A stretch of DNA of 64,000 nt from Plastoroseomonas arctica (GTDB taxonomy: Bacteria; Pseudomonadota; Alphaproteobacteria; Acetobacterales; Acetobacteraceae): positions 124,001-188,000 of the forward strand of contig NZ_JAAEDH010000004.1 in the NCBI RefSeq assembly GCF_018128965.1. The letters are read 5' to 3'. Below, in pieces: positions 19,694 through 29,162 of this stretch. Position 1 is the stretch's first letter; each line of letters starts with the position of its first letter. Under the pieces are notes generated by a model. It made no database searches. It worked only from the letters and a program-made list of their open reading frames with translations, and was not told the origin of the DNA. Position numbers and translations under genes: made by a program.

Positions 19694-21262
19694 ATGCACC
19701 GTCGCACCCTTTTCGGAATCGGCGCCGGGCTGCTCGCCGCGCCGCGGATCGCCACCGCCCAGGCGGCGCGCACCCTCCGCTTCGTCCCCCAGGCGGACCT
19801 GACCGTGCTGGATCCGATCTGGACGGCGGCGCATGTCACGCGCCACCACAGCTACCTCGTCTTCGACACGCTTTTCGGCCAGGACAGCCGCGTCCAGGTC
19901 TCGCACCAGATGCTGGCGGGGCACGTCGTCGAGGCCGATGGCCTGCGCTGGACATTGACGCTGCGCGACGGCTTGCGATTTCATGATGGCGAGCCGGTCC
20001 TGGCGCGGGATTGCGTGGCCTCCATCCGCCGCTGGGGCCGGCGCGACATCCTCGGGCGGCTGCTGATGGCGCGGGTCGAGGATCTCTCGGCACCGGATGA
20101 CCGCAGCATCGTCTTCCGTCTGTCGCGGCCCTTCCCGCAATTGCCCCTCGCACTGGGCAAAGCGGGGTCGAATCTCTGCGCGATCATGCCCGAGCGGCTG
20201 GCGCGCATCGACGCCTTCACGCAGATCACCGAGATGGTCGGATCCGGGCCGTTCCGCTTCCTGGCCGCCGAGCAGATCGCCGGTGCGCGCGTCGTATACG
20301 AACGCTTCGCCGGCTATAGGCCCCAGGAGTCCGGCACGCCGGATTTCATGGCGGGTCCGAAGATCGTGCATCTTGACCGCGTCGAGTGGCTCACCAACCC
20401 CGATCCCGGCACCGCCGCCGCGGCACTCCAGGCCGGCGAGGTGGATTGGGTCGAGCAGCCGCTGGTTGACCTGCTGCCCCTGTTGCGCCGGCATCGGGGG
20501 ATCCAGCTGGAGACGCTCGATCCGCTGGGCTCGGTCGGCATCATGCGGCTTAATGCGTTGCACCCACCCTTCAACAACCCCGCGATCCGCCAGGCCTTGC
20601 TGCACGCGGTGAACCAGTCGGACTTCATGCGGGCGGTCGCCGGCGACGACACCTCGCTGTGGCGCGACGGCGTGGGCATGTTCTGCCCCGAAAGCCCGTC
20701 CGCCAGCGATGCGGGTATGGAGGTGATCGCCGCGCCGCGCGACATCGAGCGCGCGCGACGCGAGATCATCGCCGCCGGCTATCGTGGCGAGCCCTTGGTG
20801 CTGCTGGCGGCGAGCGACATTGCCTCGCTCAAGGCCGCCTCGGAGGTCGCGGGCGACATGCTACGCCGCGTGGGCCTCAATGTGGACTACCAGGCCATGG
20901 ATTGGGGAACCGTGGTCCAGCGCCGCGCCAAGCGCGAGGCACCCGAGGCGGGCGGCTGGAATGCCTTCTGCACCTTCAATTCCGGCCTCGACCAGGCGAG
21001 TCCCGCGACCCATGCCTGGCTCGCGACCTCGGGCGCTTCGGCGGCCCCCGGATGGCCAGACGATCCGGCCTTGGAGGCCCTTCGAGTGGGCTGGCTGGAT
21101 GCGCCAGACCCTATGCAGGTCGCACAGGACATCCAGCGCCGGGCGCTTCGTGCCGTCCCCTACGTGCCGATCGGGCAGTACTTCAACGCCACTGCCTTCC
21201 GTCGCAACCTCTCGGGAATCCTGCGCGGCTTTCCGGTGTTCTGGAATATCCGCAAGGCCTAG
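19694..21262 (+). CDS. ABC transporter substrate-binding protein (family 5), orphan
   Basis: 522 residues with an export signal MHRRTLFGIGAGLLAAPRIA and an ATAQA cleavage site. The body has LRFVPQADLTVLDPIWTAA, LRWTLTLRDGLRFHDGEPV and GSGPFRFLAAEQIAGARVVY, all typical of SBP_bac_5 receptors. No permease or ATPase gene follows; the closest importer is module 2. It probably shares a transcript with the amidohydrolase (18-bp gap) and either borrows another importer or has lost its own. Confidence 0.92.
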   Translation: MHRRTLFGIGAGLLAAPRIATAQAARTLRFVPQADLTVLDPIWTAAHVTRHHSYLVFDTLFGQDSRVQVSHQMLAGHVVEADGLRWTLTLRDGLRFHDGEPVLARDCVASIRRWGRRDILGRLLMARVEDLSAPDDRSIVFRLSRPFPQLPLALGKAGSNLCAIMPERLARIDAFTQITEMVGSGPFRFLAAEQIAGARVVYERFAGYRPQESGTPDFMAGPKIVHLDRVEWLTNPDPGTAAAALQAGEVDWVEQPLVDLLPLLRRHRGIQLETLDPLGSVGIMRLNALHPPFNNPAIRQALLHAVNQSDFMRAVAGDDTSLWRDGVGMFCPESPSASDAGMEVIAAPRDIERARREIIAAGYRGEPLVLLAASDIASLKAASEVAGDMLRRVGLNVDYQAMDWGTVVQRRAKREAPEAGGWNAFCTFNSGLDQASPATHAWLATSGASAAPGWPDDPALEALRVGWLDAPDPMQVAQDIQRRALRAVPYVPIGQYFNATAFRRNLSGILRGFPVFWNIRKA

Positions 21263-21297
21263 CCCGCGGCGCCGAGACGGCCGGAAGCGCTCGAGAG

Positions 21298-21322
21298 AAT
21301 TCATGCAAATTCTGCATTAATT
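21298..21322. promoter_or_regulatory. Operator-like 25-bp inverted repeat
   Basis: AATTCATGCA and TGCATTAATT form half-sites that match at 9 of 10 positions around an AATTC spacer. The site lies about 100 bp before the thiamine-diphosphate enzyme gene, in an AT-rich patch that may be its promoter. The inner ATGCA-N5-TGCAT fits the size of a LysR box. The cluster ends with a LysR gene (27269-28204), which is the obvious candidate binder (inference). Confidence 0.45.
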
Positions 21323-21424
21323 CCGCTTATCAGATTGTTTTTGCTCTGAATGGCCCTTCTGCCTATCAAAGTGCATCTGGCCGCGACCGCCCAGCGGCCA
21401 CCCTTATGAAGGCTTCCCCAGCCC

Positions 21425-23062
21425 ATGCCCGTCACCGGTTCCCAGCTCGTCGGCCAGGCCCTGAAGCGCCTTGGCGTCGATACCTTTTTCTTCCTCATGG
21501 GCGCGCCGATGCTCCAAGCGGAAAAGGCATGCATCGACCTCGGCATCCGCGGCATCGATGTTCGGCATGAGCAGGCGGCGGCCATGATGGCCCATGCCTA
21601 TGCGCGGCTGCGCAACGTCCCCGGCGTGTGCATGGCCTGCTCCGGCCCCGGCGCGCTCAATCTCGGCACAGGCCTCGCCAATGCGCTAGTCGATTGCGCG
21701 CCGGTGGTGGCCCTCGGCGGGTCAAGCCCGGTGCGCGAATACGGCACCGGCGCCTTCCAGGAATTCGACCAGCTCGCCGCGATGAAGCCGCTGACGAAAT
21801 GGGCCGAGCGCGTCTACGAAACCCGCCGCATCCCCGAGATGATCGCCACCGCCTTCCGCATCGCCACCAGCGGCAAGCCCGGCCCGGTCTATCTCGACCT
21901 GCCAGGCGATGTGCTGTTCGCCGCGATCGAGGAGGCCGATGTGGTCTGGCCGGCCGAGCCCGGCCCACGCCCGCGCCCGGCTGCCGACCCCGCCCAGATC
22001 GCGCAGGCCGTGGCGATGCTCGCCGAGGCCGAGCGGCCGGTCATCATCTCCGGCAGCGGCGTGCTCTGGTCGGGCGCGGCCGAGACGATGCAGGCCTGGG
22101 TCGAGCAGAGCGGCATACCCTTCTACACCACCCCACAGGGCCGCGGCGTGGTACCGGAAGACCACGCGCTGGCCTTCGCCAATGCCCGCTCGGCGGCGCT
22201 GCGCGAGGCGGACCTGGTGCTCGTGCTCGGCACCCGCCTCAACTACGTCTTCGGCCATGGCAAGCCGCCACGCTTCGCCAAGAATGCGAAGCTCATTCGC
22301 ATCGACATCGACCCCGCCGAGATCGCCGCCACGCCGCAGGTCACGCTCGGCATCTGCGCCGATCTGCGCGTGGCCCTCGAACAGCTCAGCGCAGCCGCTA
22401 CCGGCATCGCGCCGGCGCGCTACGCGGCCTGGACCCGGCATCTGGCCGAGATCGAGGCGACGAAGGCGCCGGCCAGCGAGGTGGCGCTGGCCACCGACCA
22501 GACCCCGATCCACCCGCTGCGCCTGTGCCGCGAAATCCGCGACTTCCTGCCGCGCGATGCCATCCTCTGCGTCGATGGGCAGGAGATCCTGAACTACGGT
22601 CGCCAGACCATCCCGACCCACACCGCCGGCCACCGGCTGAATTCCGGCCCCTTCGGCATTATGGGGGTGGGCCTGCCCTTCGGCCTCGGCGCAAAGGCGG
22701 CAAAGCCAGACAAGATGGTGCTGGTGCTGCATGGCGACGGCTCCTTCGGCCTCAATGCGATGGAGCTGGACACCGCCGTTCGCCACGGCCTGCCGGTGAT
22801 CGTGGTCATCAGCCTCAACGGCGGCTGGACCGCCGACCCCGACCGCAGTAAGCCCGGCCGTGAGCTCGGCTATACCCGCTTCGATGCGATGGCCGAGGCG
22901 CTGGGCTGCCACGGCGAATTCGTCGAGCGGCCCGAGGACATCGCCCCCGCGCTGGCGCGCGCGGCGGAGGCGGTCGCCGCCGGCCGCCCGGCGCTGGTCA
23001 ATGTCGTCACCGATTGGAAGGCGCGGGCGCAGACCGTGCGCTTCTCCGCCAGCAGCACCTGA
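21425..23062 (+). CDS. Thiamine-diphosphate-dependent enzyme (acetolactate synthase-like)
   Basis: 545 residues with the three domains of the POX/acetolactate synthase fold. The N-terminal domain has the catalytic glutamate in DVRHEQAAAMMAHAYAR. The middle domain has PVIISGSGVLWSGA. The C-terminal domain has the thiamine-diphosphate motif GDGSFGLNAMELDTA followed by ISLNGG. The family also includes oxalyl-CoA decarboxylase, 2-hydroxyacyl-CoA lyase and sulfoacetaldehyde acetyltransferase, and the sequence alone does not decide between them. The next gene, 5 bp later, is an NDP-forming acyl-CoA synthetase, so the substrate or product may be a CoA ester. No small regulatory subunit gene is present, which argues against a valine/isoleucine role. 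Confidence 0.9.
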   Translation: MPVTGSQLVGQALKRLGVDTFFFLMGAPMLQAEKACIDLGIRGIDVRHEQAAAMMAHAYARLRNVPGVCMACSGPGALNLGTGLANALVDCAPVVALGGSSPVREYGTGAFQEFDQLAAMKPLTKWAERVYETRRIPEMIATAFRIATSGKPGPVYLDLPGDVLFAAIEEADVVWPAEPGPRPRPAADPAQIAQAVAMLAEAERPVIISGSGVLWSGAAETMQAWVEQSGIPFYTTPQGRGVVPEDHALAFANARSAALREADLVLVLGTRLNYVFGHGKPPRFAKNAKLIRIDIDPAEIAATPQVTLGICADLRVALEQLSAAATGIAPARYAAWTRHLAEIEATKAPASEVALATDQTPIHPLRLCREIRDFLPRDAILCVDGQEILNYGRQTIPTHTAGHRLNSGPFGIMGVGLPFGLGAKAAKPDKMVLVLHGDGSFGLNAMELDTAVRHGLPVIVVISLNGGWTADPDRSKPGRELGYTRFDAMAEALGCHGEFVERPEDIAPALARAAEAVAAGRPALVNVVTDWKARAQTVRFSASST

Positions 23063-23067
23063 GGCGC

Positions 23068-25200
23068 ATGATGCCAAGCCCGATCCGCGATATCCTCAAG
23101 CCGCGCGCCATCGCCATCATCGGCGCCTCGCGCGACCCCGCCAAGCGTGGCTACCGCGCGATAGAGGCGCTGTTCCGCCAGGGTTTTGCGGGAATCATCG
23201 CGCCTATCAACCCGAAAGAAAAAGAGATCCTCGGGCTGCCCTGCTACCCCAACCTCGCCGCCGTGCCGCACGCGATCGACACCGCGCTGGTCTGCACCCC
23301 TGCCCATGCGGCCCCCGGCGTCATCGCCGAATGCGGTGCCAAGGGGGTGAAGGGCGCGGTACTGCTGGCCGGTGGCTTCGGCGAGGCAAGTGACGCCGGC
23401 GCTGAGCTGGAAGCCCGCACCCTCGCCGCCGGCCAGGCGCATGGCGTGCGGCTGATAGGACCCAACACCAACGGCATCTTCGATGCCCATACCGGCATGA
23501 ACCTCGTCGGCTGGCCGGGCATCTACAAGGGCGCGCTGGGCGTGCTCTCGCAATCGGGCAATGTCGCGATGTCTCTGATGACCAGCAGCATCCGCAACGG
23601 CCAGGCCGGCTTCACCACCTTCGTCGGCGTCGGCAATGAGAGCGACATCCGTTTCGACGAATATGTCCGCTACTTCGGCGAGGACGAGGAGACCCGCGCG
23701 GTCATCGTCTATGCAGAAGGCTTCGAAGATGGCGCCGGCTTCGTCGCCGCGGCGCGCGCGGTAACCGCGATCAAGCCCGTGGTGCTGTACAAGGCCGGGC
23801 GCACGCGCCAGGGCGAGGGCGCGGCGCGCTCCCATTCCGGCTCGCTCGCCGGCGACTACGCGGTGGGGCGCGCGGCGATGCGCCAGGCCGGCATCGTGGT
23901 GGTCGAGCGCTCGGACGAGATGTTCTCGGTCGCCGAGGCGCTGTCCCACCATGCCGGCCGCGCCGCGCTGCGCATCGGCATCCTCTCCGAAGGCGGCGGC
24001 GTCATCTCCCAAGCGGCCGATGCGCTGGCCGAGCGTGGCCTGCAGATTCCGTTGCTGGAGCCGGCCAGCGAGGCGCTGCTGAAGACCATCTCGCCCAATG
24101 CCAGCCAGCTGTTCAACCCTGTCGACTACGGCGGCGCGACCGACCCGCATCCGCGCTACCTCGCCCCCTGCACGCGGGCGATCCTGGCCGATCCGAACAT
24201 CGATGCGCTGCTCTCGGTGGGCTATGCCGGCGGCTACCAGTGCCGCAACGACACCGATGCGATCCGCGAGGGCGAGAACCAGGCGGCGCGCGAGATGGTC
24301 GCGGCCTCGCGCGAATTCGGCAAGCCGATCATCGTGCAAAATCACTATGCCGAGTGGAACACCGAGGCGATGCGCATCATGCGCGAGGGCGGCATCGTCG
24401 TCGTGCGCTCGATCGAGGTCGCGGCCGCCTGCCTCGCCGGCCTCGACGCGCATCACCGCGGCCTGGCGCGCAAGGCCGCTGCCGCCTCGCCACCCGTGCC
24501 GGAACCCGCGCCCGAGGCCCTCGCCATCATCGGCGCCGCCCGCACCGAGGGCCGCGCCGCGCTGCTGGAGCCCGAGGCCCTGCGCCTGCTGGCCGCGAGC
24601 GGCATCGCCGTGCCACCCTTCGCCATCCTGACCCGCGACGCACCGGCGGTGCCTGGGGCGCTCGCCGCGGCGCCGGTCGCGATCAAAATCATCTCGCCCG
24701 ACATCCTGCACAAATCCGATGCCGGCGGTGTCCGTCTCGGTCTCCAGGGCGCGGCCGCCATCGCCGATGCCGCCTCCGCCATGCTTGACTCCATCGGCCG
24801 CGCGCTGCCCGACGCCATCCTCACGGGCGTGCTGGTCACACCGATGGCGCGCAAGGGCGTGGAGGTGATCCTGGGCATCGTCTCTGACCCGCAATACGGC
24901 AAGGCGATGTTGTTCGGCCTCGGCGGCGTCTTCGTCGAGGTGATGAACGACGTGGTCTTCCGCACCCTGCCGCTGGCACGCGGCGATGCGGAGGAGATGC
25001 TGGACGAGATCAAGGGCCGCGCCGTGCTCGACGGCATCCGCGGCGGCCCTGCCATCGACCGCGAGGCGCTGGTCGCGCTGATGCTGACACTGTCCGGCCT
25101 CGCCGCTGCGCATCCGGAGATCACCGAGATCGACCTCAACCCGGTCATCCTCGACGCCTCGGGCTACACCATCGTCGATGCCCGGATCCTGCTCGCCTGA
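23068..25200 (+). CDS. Acetate--CoA ligase family protein (NDP-forming acyl-CoA synthetase)
   Basis: 710 residues, a single-chain fusion of the two subunits of NDP-forming acyl-CoA synthetases. The N-terminal CoA-binding domain starts PRAIAIIGASRDPAKRGYRA; the ligase domain has VLSQSGNVAMS and an RSHSGSLAGDY segment with the phosphorylated histidine candidate. The C-terminal ATP-grasp domain includes IKIISPDILHKSDAGGV and the ending EITEIDLNPVIL. It would make an acyl-CoA from a free acid with ADP release, or run in reverse. ATG 23068 (or 23071) follows GAGGCGC. It is coupled to the thiamine enzyme gene, and the pair probably acts in one pathway. Confidence 0.92.
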   Translation: MMPSPIRDILKPRAIAIIGASRDPAKRGYRAIEALFRQGFAGIIAPINPKEKEILGLPCYPNLAAVPHAIDTALVCTPAHAAPGVIAECGAKGVKGAVLLAGGFGEASDAGAELEARTLAAGQAHGVRLIGPNTNGIFDAHTGMNLVGWPGIYKGALGVLSQSGNVAMSLMTSSIRNGQAGFTTFVGVGNESDIRFDEYVRYFGEDEETRAVIVYAEGFEDGAGFVAAARAVTAIKPVVLYKAGRTRQGEGAARSHSGSLAGDYAVGRAAMRQAGIVVVERSDEMFSVAEALSHHAGRAALRIGILSEGGGVISQAADALAERGLQIPLLEPASEALLKTISPNASQLFNPVDYGGATDPHPRYLAPCTRAILADPNIDALLSVGYAGGYQCRNDTDAIREGENQAAREMVAASREFGKPIIVQNHYAEWNTEAMRIMREGGIVVVRSIEVAAACLAGLDAHHRGLARKAAAASPPVPEPAPEALAIIGAARTEGRAALLEPEALRLLAASGIAVPPFAILTRDAPAVPGALAAAPVAIKIISPDILHKSDAGGVRLGLQGAAAIADAASAMLDSIGRALPDAILTGVLVTPMARKGVEVILGIVSDPQYGKAMLFGLGGVFVEVMNDVVFRTLPLARGDAEEMLDEIKGRAVLDGIRGGPAIDREALVALMLTLSGLAAAHPEITEIDLNPVILDASGYTIVDARILLA

Positions 25201-25323
25201 TTATTGCTACGCCCGCCGCCGACGCGTGGCGGGCCACAAAGAATGAACAGGGAAGACTTCGCCTTCGCGCGTGAACCACCTCGTGCCCCGATCCAGCGGC
25301 ACCGGTAGCGAAGGAGCGTGCTT

Positions 25324-26289
25324 ATGATGCTGAAGCGGATTTGCGTGGCACTGGCCCTGTTGGTGGCACCGGCGGTCTCGGCGCAGGAGGCCTATCCGGC
25401 CCGTCCAGTGCGCATCGTCGTCGCCTTCCCGGCCGGCGGGTCGGTGGACATCGTCGCGCGGCTGGTGGGCGCCGAGCTGGCACGCCGCCTCGGCCAGCCC
25501 TTCGTGGTGGACAATCGCTCCGGCGCCGGCGGCAATGTCGGCACCGATTTCGTCGCCAAGGCGCAGCCCGATGGCTACACGCTGCTGATGGCCGGCGCCG
25601 GCCCCATCGTCACCAGCCCCGCGCTCAACCCAGAGCTGCCCTACAACCCGCAGCGGGACCTCGCGCCCGTCACGCTCATCGCGCTGCAGGCGAACGTGCT
25701 GATCGTCCACCCCTCCGTCCCGGCGACCAGCGTGGCGGAATTCATCGCGCTTGCCCGCGCGCAGCCGGGGCGGATCAATTACGCCACCGCCGGCATCGGC
25801 TCCTCCCAGCATCTCGCCGCCGAAGGCTTCGCGCTGCGCACCGGCATCTCCATGACGCACATCCCCTATCGCGGCGGCGCGCCGGGGCTGAGCGACCTGA
25901 TCGCCGGCCAGGTGCAGGCAATGTTCGAAACCATCCCCACCGCCTTGCAGGCGGTGCGCGGCGGGCAAGTGCGGGCACTCGGCGTCACCACGCTGAACCG
26001 CTCGCCGGCCATGCCGGAGCTGGCGACGGTCGCTGAATCGGGCGTGCCGGGGTATGAGGCGCGCGCCTGGCTCGGCCTGCTCGGCCCCGCCGCGCTGCCG
26101 CCGGCGATCGTCGCGACGCTCGACCGCGAGGTGCGTGCCATCGTCGCCGGCCCCGCCATCACCGCGCGGCTGGTCGATCTCGGCCTCGAGATCACGCCCA
26201 GCACGCCCGCGAGCTTCCGCGCCTTCCTCGATGCCGAGCTCGCCGCCAACCGCGCCCTGGTCGCGGCCGCCAACATCACCCTGAACTGA
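25324..26289 (+). CDS. Bug-family receptor
   Basis: 321 residues. An AAGGAG site ends 7 bases before ATG 25324, which is preferred to the GTG at 25318. The signal peptide MMLKRICVALALLVAPAVSA is followed by a standard Bug body: VRIVVAFPAGGSVDIVARLV, VDNRSGAGGNVGTDFVAKA and THIPYRGGAPGLSDLIAG. It is presumed to be a periplasmic carboxylate-binding protein. It is closely similar to the next gene product, so they are tandem paralogues. No TctAB genes are near. Confidence 0.94.
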   Translation: MMLKRICVALALLVAPAVSAQEAYPARPVRIVVAFPAGGSVDIVARLVGAELARRLGQPFVVDNRSGAGGNVGTDFVAKAQPDGYTLLMAGAGPIVTSPALNPELPYNPQRDLAPVTLIALQANVLIVHPSVPATSVAEFIALARAQPGRINYATAGIGSSQHLAAEGFALRTGISMTHIPYRGGAPGLSDLIAGQVQAMFETIPTALQAVRGGQVRALGVTTLNRSPAMPELATVAESGVPGYEARAWLGLLGPAALPPAIVATLDREVRAIVAGPAITARLVDLGLEITPSTPASFRAFLDAELAANRALVAAANITLN

Positions 26290-26299
26290 GGAGGGACCC

Positions 26300-27262
26300 A
26301 TGCGCCGCATCATCATCGCCGGGCTTGCCGCCCTGCTGCCGCTCGCGGCCATCGCGCAGGATGCCTATCCGCAGCGTCCGGTCCGCATGGTGGTGGCCTT
26401 CGCGCCGGGCGGCAGCATCGACATCGTCGCGCGCATCATCGCGCAGGACCTGACGCGAAGCCTCGGCCAGCCGGTGGTGGTGGAGAACCGCCCCGGCGCG
26501 AGCGGCAATCTCGGCGCCGATTTCGTCGCCAAGGCGGCCGCCGATGGCCACACGCTGTTCATGGGCAGCGCCTCCTCGCTCGCAGCCAATGCCGCGCTGT
26601 TCCGCAACCTGCCCTACGACCCGCTGCGCGACTTCGCGCCCATCACGTTGGTGGCGCTGCAACCCAATGTGGTGGTGGTGCACCCATCGGTGCCGGTGCG
26701 CAGCATCGCCGAGCTGATCGCCTATGCCCGCGCCCATCCGGGGCGGCTGAACTATGGCAGCGCCGGCTCGGGCTCCTCGCAGCAGATGGCGGCCGACGTG
26801 TTCCGCCGCATGAACGGCATCGAGATGGTACACGTACCCTATCGCGGCGGCGCGCCGGCACTCAGCGACCTGATGGCCGGGCAGATCCAGGTGATGTTCG
26901 AAACCATCCCCACCGCCATCGAACCGGTCCTGGCGGGGCAGCTCCGCGCCCTGGCGGTCACCATCGACGAACGGGCCACGCGCCTGCCGGAGGTGCCGAC
27001 GATGGCCGAGGCCGGTCTGCCCGGCTACCGCTCGCGCGGATGGATCGGCCTGGTCGCGCGCGCCGGCACCGACCTGGCCACCATCGCAACCCTGGCGCGC
27101 CACGGTCGGGCCGCGATCGCAACGCCGCAGACGCGCGACCGGCTGCTGGCGCTGGGCCTGGAGGTGCGGGGGACCGCGCCCGAGGAATTCGCGGCCTTCA
27201 TGCGCGAGGAGGTGGAGGAATACCGGCGCATCGTGACCGCGATGGGCATCCAGCTCGACTGA
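26300..27262 (+). CDS. Bug-family receptor, tandem paralogue
   Basis: 320 residues starting MRRIIIAGLAALLPLAAIAQ, with GAGGAGGG before the ATG. It shares VRMVVAFAPGGSIDIVARII, VENRPGASGNLGADFVAKA and VHVPYRGGAPALSDLMAG with the protein encoded 10 bp upstream. Two slightly different receptors in a row suggest two related ligands. It is convergent with the LysR gene (6-bp gap), which is read in the opposite direction. Confidence 0.94.
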   Translation: MRRIIIAGLAALLPLAAIAQDAYPQRPVRMVVAFAPGGSIDIVARIIAQDLTRSLGQPVVVENRPGASGNLGADFVAKAAADGHTLFMGSASSLAANAALFRNLPYDPLRDFAPITLVALQPNVVVVHPSVPVRSIAELIAYARAHPGRLNYGSAGSGSSQQMAADVFRRMNGIEMVHVPYRGGAPALSDLMAGQIQVMFETIPTAIEPVLAGQLRALAVTIDERATRLPEVPTMAEAGLPGYRSRGWIGLVARAGTDLATIATLARHGRAAIATPQTRDRLLALGLEVRGTAPEEFAAFMREEVEEYRRIVTAMGIQLD

Positions 27263-27268
27263 CCCCCG

Positions 27269-28204
27269 CTAAGCTTTGTCCTGCGTCGCGACCGGGCGGA
27301 AATGCGCCAGCACCAGCTCTCGAAAGGCGCGCGCCGCCGGTGATTCGACGCGTGATTTCAGGCGGATGATCGACAGCCGCGCCTCCACGCGCGGCGGGTC
27401 GATCGGGCGCGAGGTGAGCAGCGGGTCATCCGCGTCGGGCACGCCGGGGTCGGGCAGGATCGCGATGCCGGCGCGCGCGCGCAGCAATTCGAACACGGTG
27501 GAATAAGTGTTCACGGTGATCGCGTGGTTTAGCCGGAAGCCGGCGCTCGCCGCTGCGCCGTCAAAGATCTGGCGCAGGTTGGCGGAGGGCGGCATCGAGA
27601 CCAAGACCTCGTCGCGCAGCGCGTCCAGCGGCACCACGCGGCGGCTGGCGAAGCGGTGGTCGCGATGGAAGGCCACGTGGAAGCTGCCATCATGCAGAGG
27701 CTCCACCAGCATGTCCTCGATCGGCAGGCGAATGAAGCCGATGCCGAAATCGAGCACGCCATTGAGCACCTCCTCATGGATCATGCTCTGCAAGCCCTCG
27801 CGCACCGAGATCTTGACCGCGGGGCGCCGCCGGCGGAATTCGAGGATGATGGCGACCAGGCTCGATTGCGCGACCGACATCGGGCAGCCCACGGCGACCT
27901 GGCCGCGTGCGCCAGGCTCCAGCGCGCGCACTGCGGCGATGCCATTGGCGAAGTCATCGAGCAGCCGCTCGGCAAAGGGCACGAACTGGGCGCCCGCCGC
28001 GGTCAGCGTCACCTGCCGCGTGGTGCGATGGAACAGCGTCACCCCGATCTGCTGCTCGACCTTGCGGATGATGCGCGACAGGCCCGGCTGCGACAGGCGC
28101 AGCTCTGCCGCCGCGCCGATGAAGCTGAAGTAGCGCGCGACGAGGACCACCGCGCGCAGCTCCTTCGATGACAGGTCAGCGACCGCATCGCCGGGTTTCG
28201 CCAT
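27269..28204 (-). CDS. LysR-family transcriptional regulator
   Basis: 311 residues. The N-terminal winged helix reads ELRAVVLVARYFSFIGAAAE then LSQPGLSRIIRKVEQQIG, and FHRTTRQVTLTAAG closes the domain. The C-terminal effector domain covers about residues 95-300. It sits at the end of the 21.4-27.3 kb cluster in the opposite orientation. It is the best candidate to control that cluster, through the inverted repeat at 21298-21322, sensing a pathway acid. That link is inference. Confidence 0.93.
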   Translation of the reverse strand: MAKPGDAVADLSSKELRAVVLVARYFSFIGAAAELRLSQPGLSRIIRKVEQQIGVTLFHRTTRQVTLTAAGAQFVPFAERLLDDFANGIAAVRALEPGARGQVAVGCPMSVAQSSLVAIILEFRRRRPAVKISVREGLQSMIHEEVLNGVLDFGIGFIRLPIEDMLVEPLHDGSFHVAFHRDHRFASRRVVPLDALRDEVLVSMPPSANLRQIFDGAAASAGFRLNHAITVNTYSTVFELLRARAGIAILPDPGVPDADDPLLTSRPIDPPRVEARLSIIRLKSRVESPAARAFRELVLAHFRPVATQDKA

Positions 28205-28359
28205 CAGCGGGCAACCATGGCGCGGCCTTGATCATGCCTTCCGGCTTCGGGCGATGAGCCTGGCGCATGCGCGCTCAATGACGAGGCCTGATCGTAATCC
28301 ATGTGCGCTCGGTCCTTGCCAATGCTTCAGCAGCCGGGCCCGCCTAGGCCGGCCTGTCG

Positions 28360-28780
28360 TCAATGCGGCGTGCGGCGCCACGCCGCAATCTGGCGCACGA
28401 CGCCCGGCAAATCCTGTGTGTTGCGCAGGCACAGGTAGTAGTCCTGCCCGTCGCCGATCCCGCGCGCGAAGATCTGCACCAGCCGCCCCGAGCGTAGCTC
28501 ATCCTCGATCAACATCGGCCGTGTCAGCGCGACGCCGATCCCAGCGAGCATCGCCGTCCGAGTAAGAAGGCCATCCTCGCAGACCATCCCCCGCAGCAGC
28601 AGCGCCCCGCTGATGCCGGAGCGCTCCAGCCACAGGTTCCATGGCTCGGTGCTGCCATCATGCATGAGCGGCGCCCGCAGCAGATCTGCCTCCGTGGCGA
28701 AGGGGCCATCGCGCGCGATCAGATCGGGGCTCGCCACCGGAAAGGCCTCGCCGGAAAGCAGCTTCTCGCTCGTATAGCCG
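28360..28780 (-). pseudogene. Truncated LysR-type regulator (effector domain only)
   Basis: From about 28780 downward the minus strand reads GYTSEKLLSGEAFPVASPDL and later LAGIGVALTRPMLIEDELRS, ending YYLCLRNTQDLPGVVRQIAA. This is the second half of a GcvA/LysR-type effector domain. The DNA-binding domain and first half of the effector domain are missing. The sequence upstream of 28780 is not LysR-like, so the gene was cut by a rearrangement. The remaining frame is open but cannot act as a regulator. Confidence 0.8.
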
Positions 28781-29162
28781 GGCCGGCGCCGCGGATTAGC
28801 CAATCTAGCGCGGCTCTCTTGCCGGCGGTGCAGTGACAGCTTTGCGCCCAACCTGGACGTCGAGTGAGGTCCCAACCGCTCGCCAGAGCGGACGTTCCGC
28901 CGCGCAGCGTTTGAATCTCTTCTCCCGCAGCAGTGGGAACCGGATTCCAACCTTCTCTGGGCGTCGTGAGACGCGTCTCGCCGGGTGCGACACCTCGCGT
29001 CGCTGAATTGGGGCTAGGTCGGTGACGATGCGGTACGCGGCAGACTCTCGTATAGCGCGGTGCCGCTGGCTCACGAGTGCTTAGGCCAATTGTGCAGCAC
29101 GTCACCTGACACCGGAAACGGGCGAACTGCTGACGCAGCCAAACGGGCCCTTACCTAGTCAA
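28781..29162. other. Non-coding stretch beyond the LysR truncation
   Basis: About 380 bp with no gene that I can support. Base composition is closer to even than in the neighbouring operons. The stretch replaces the missing 5' part of the LysR gene, so one rearrangement endpoint should be near 28780. No terminal inverted repeats or transposase fragments are visible. Confidence 0.5.
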
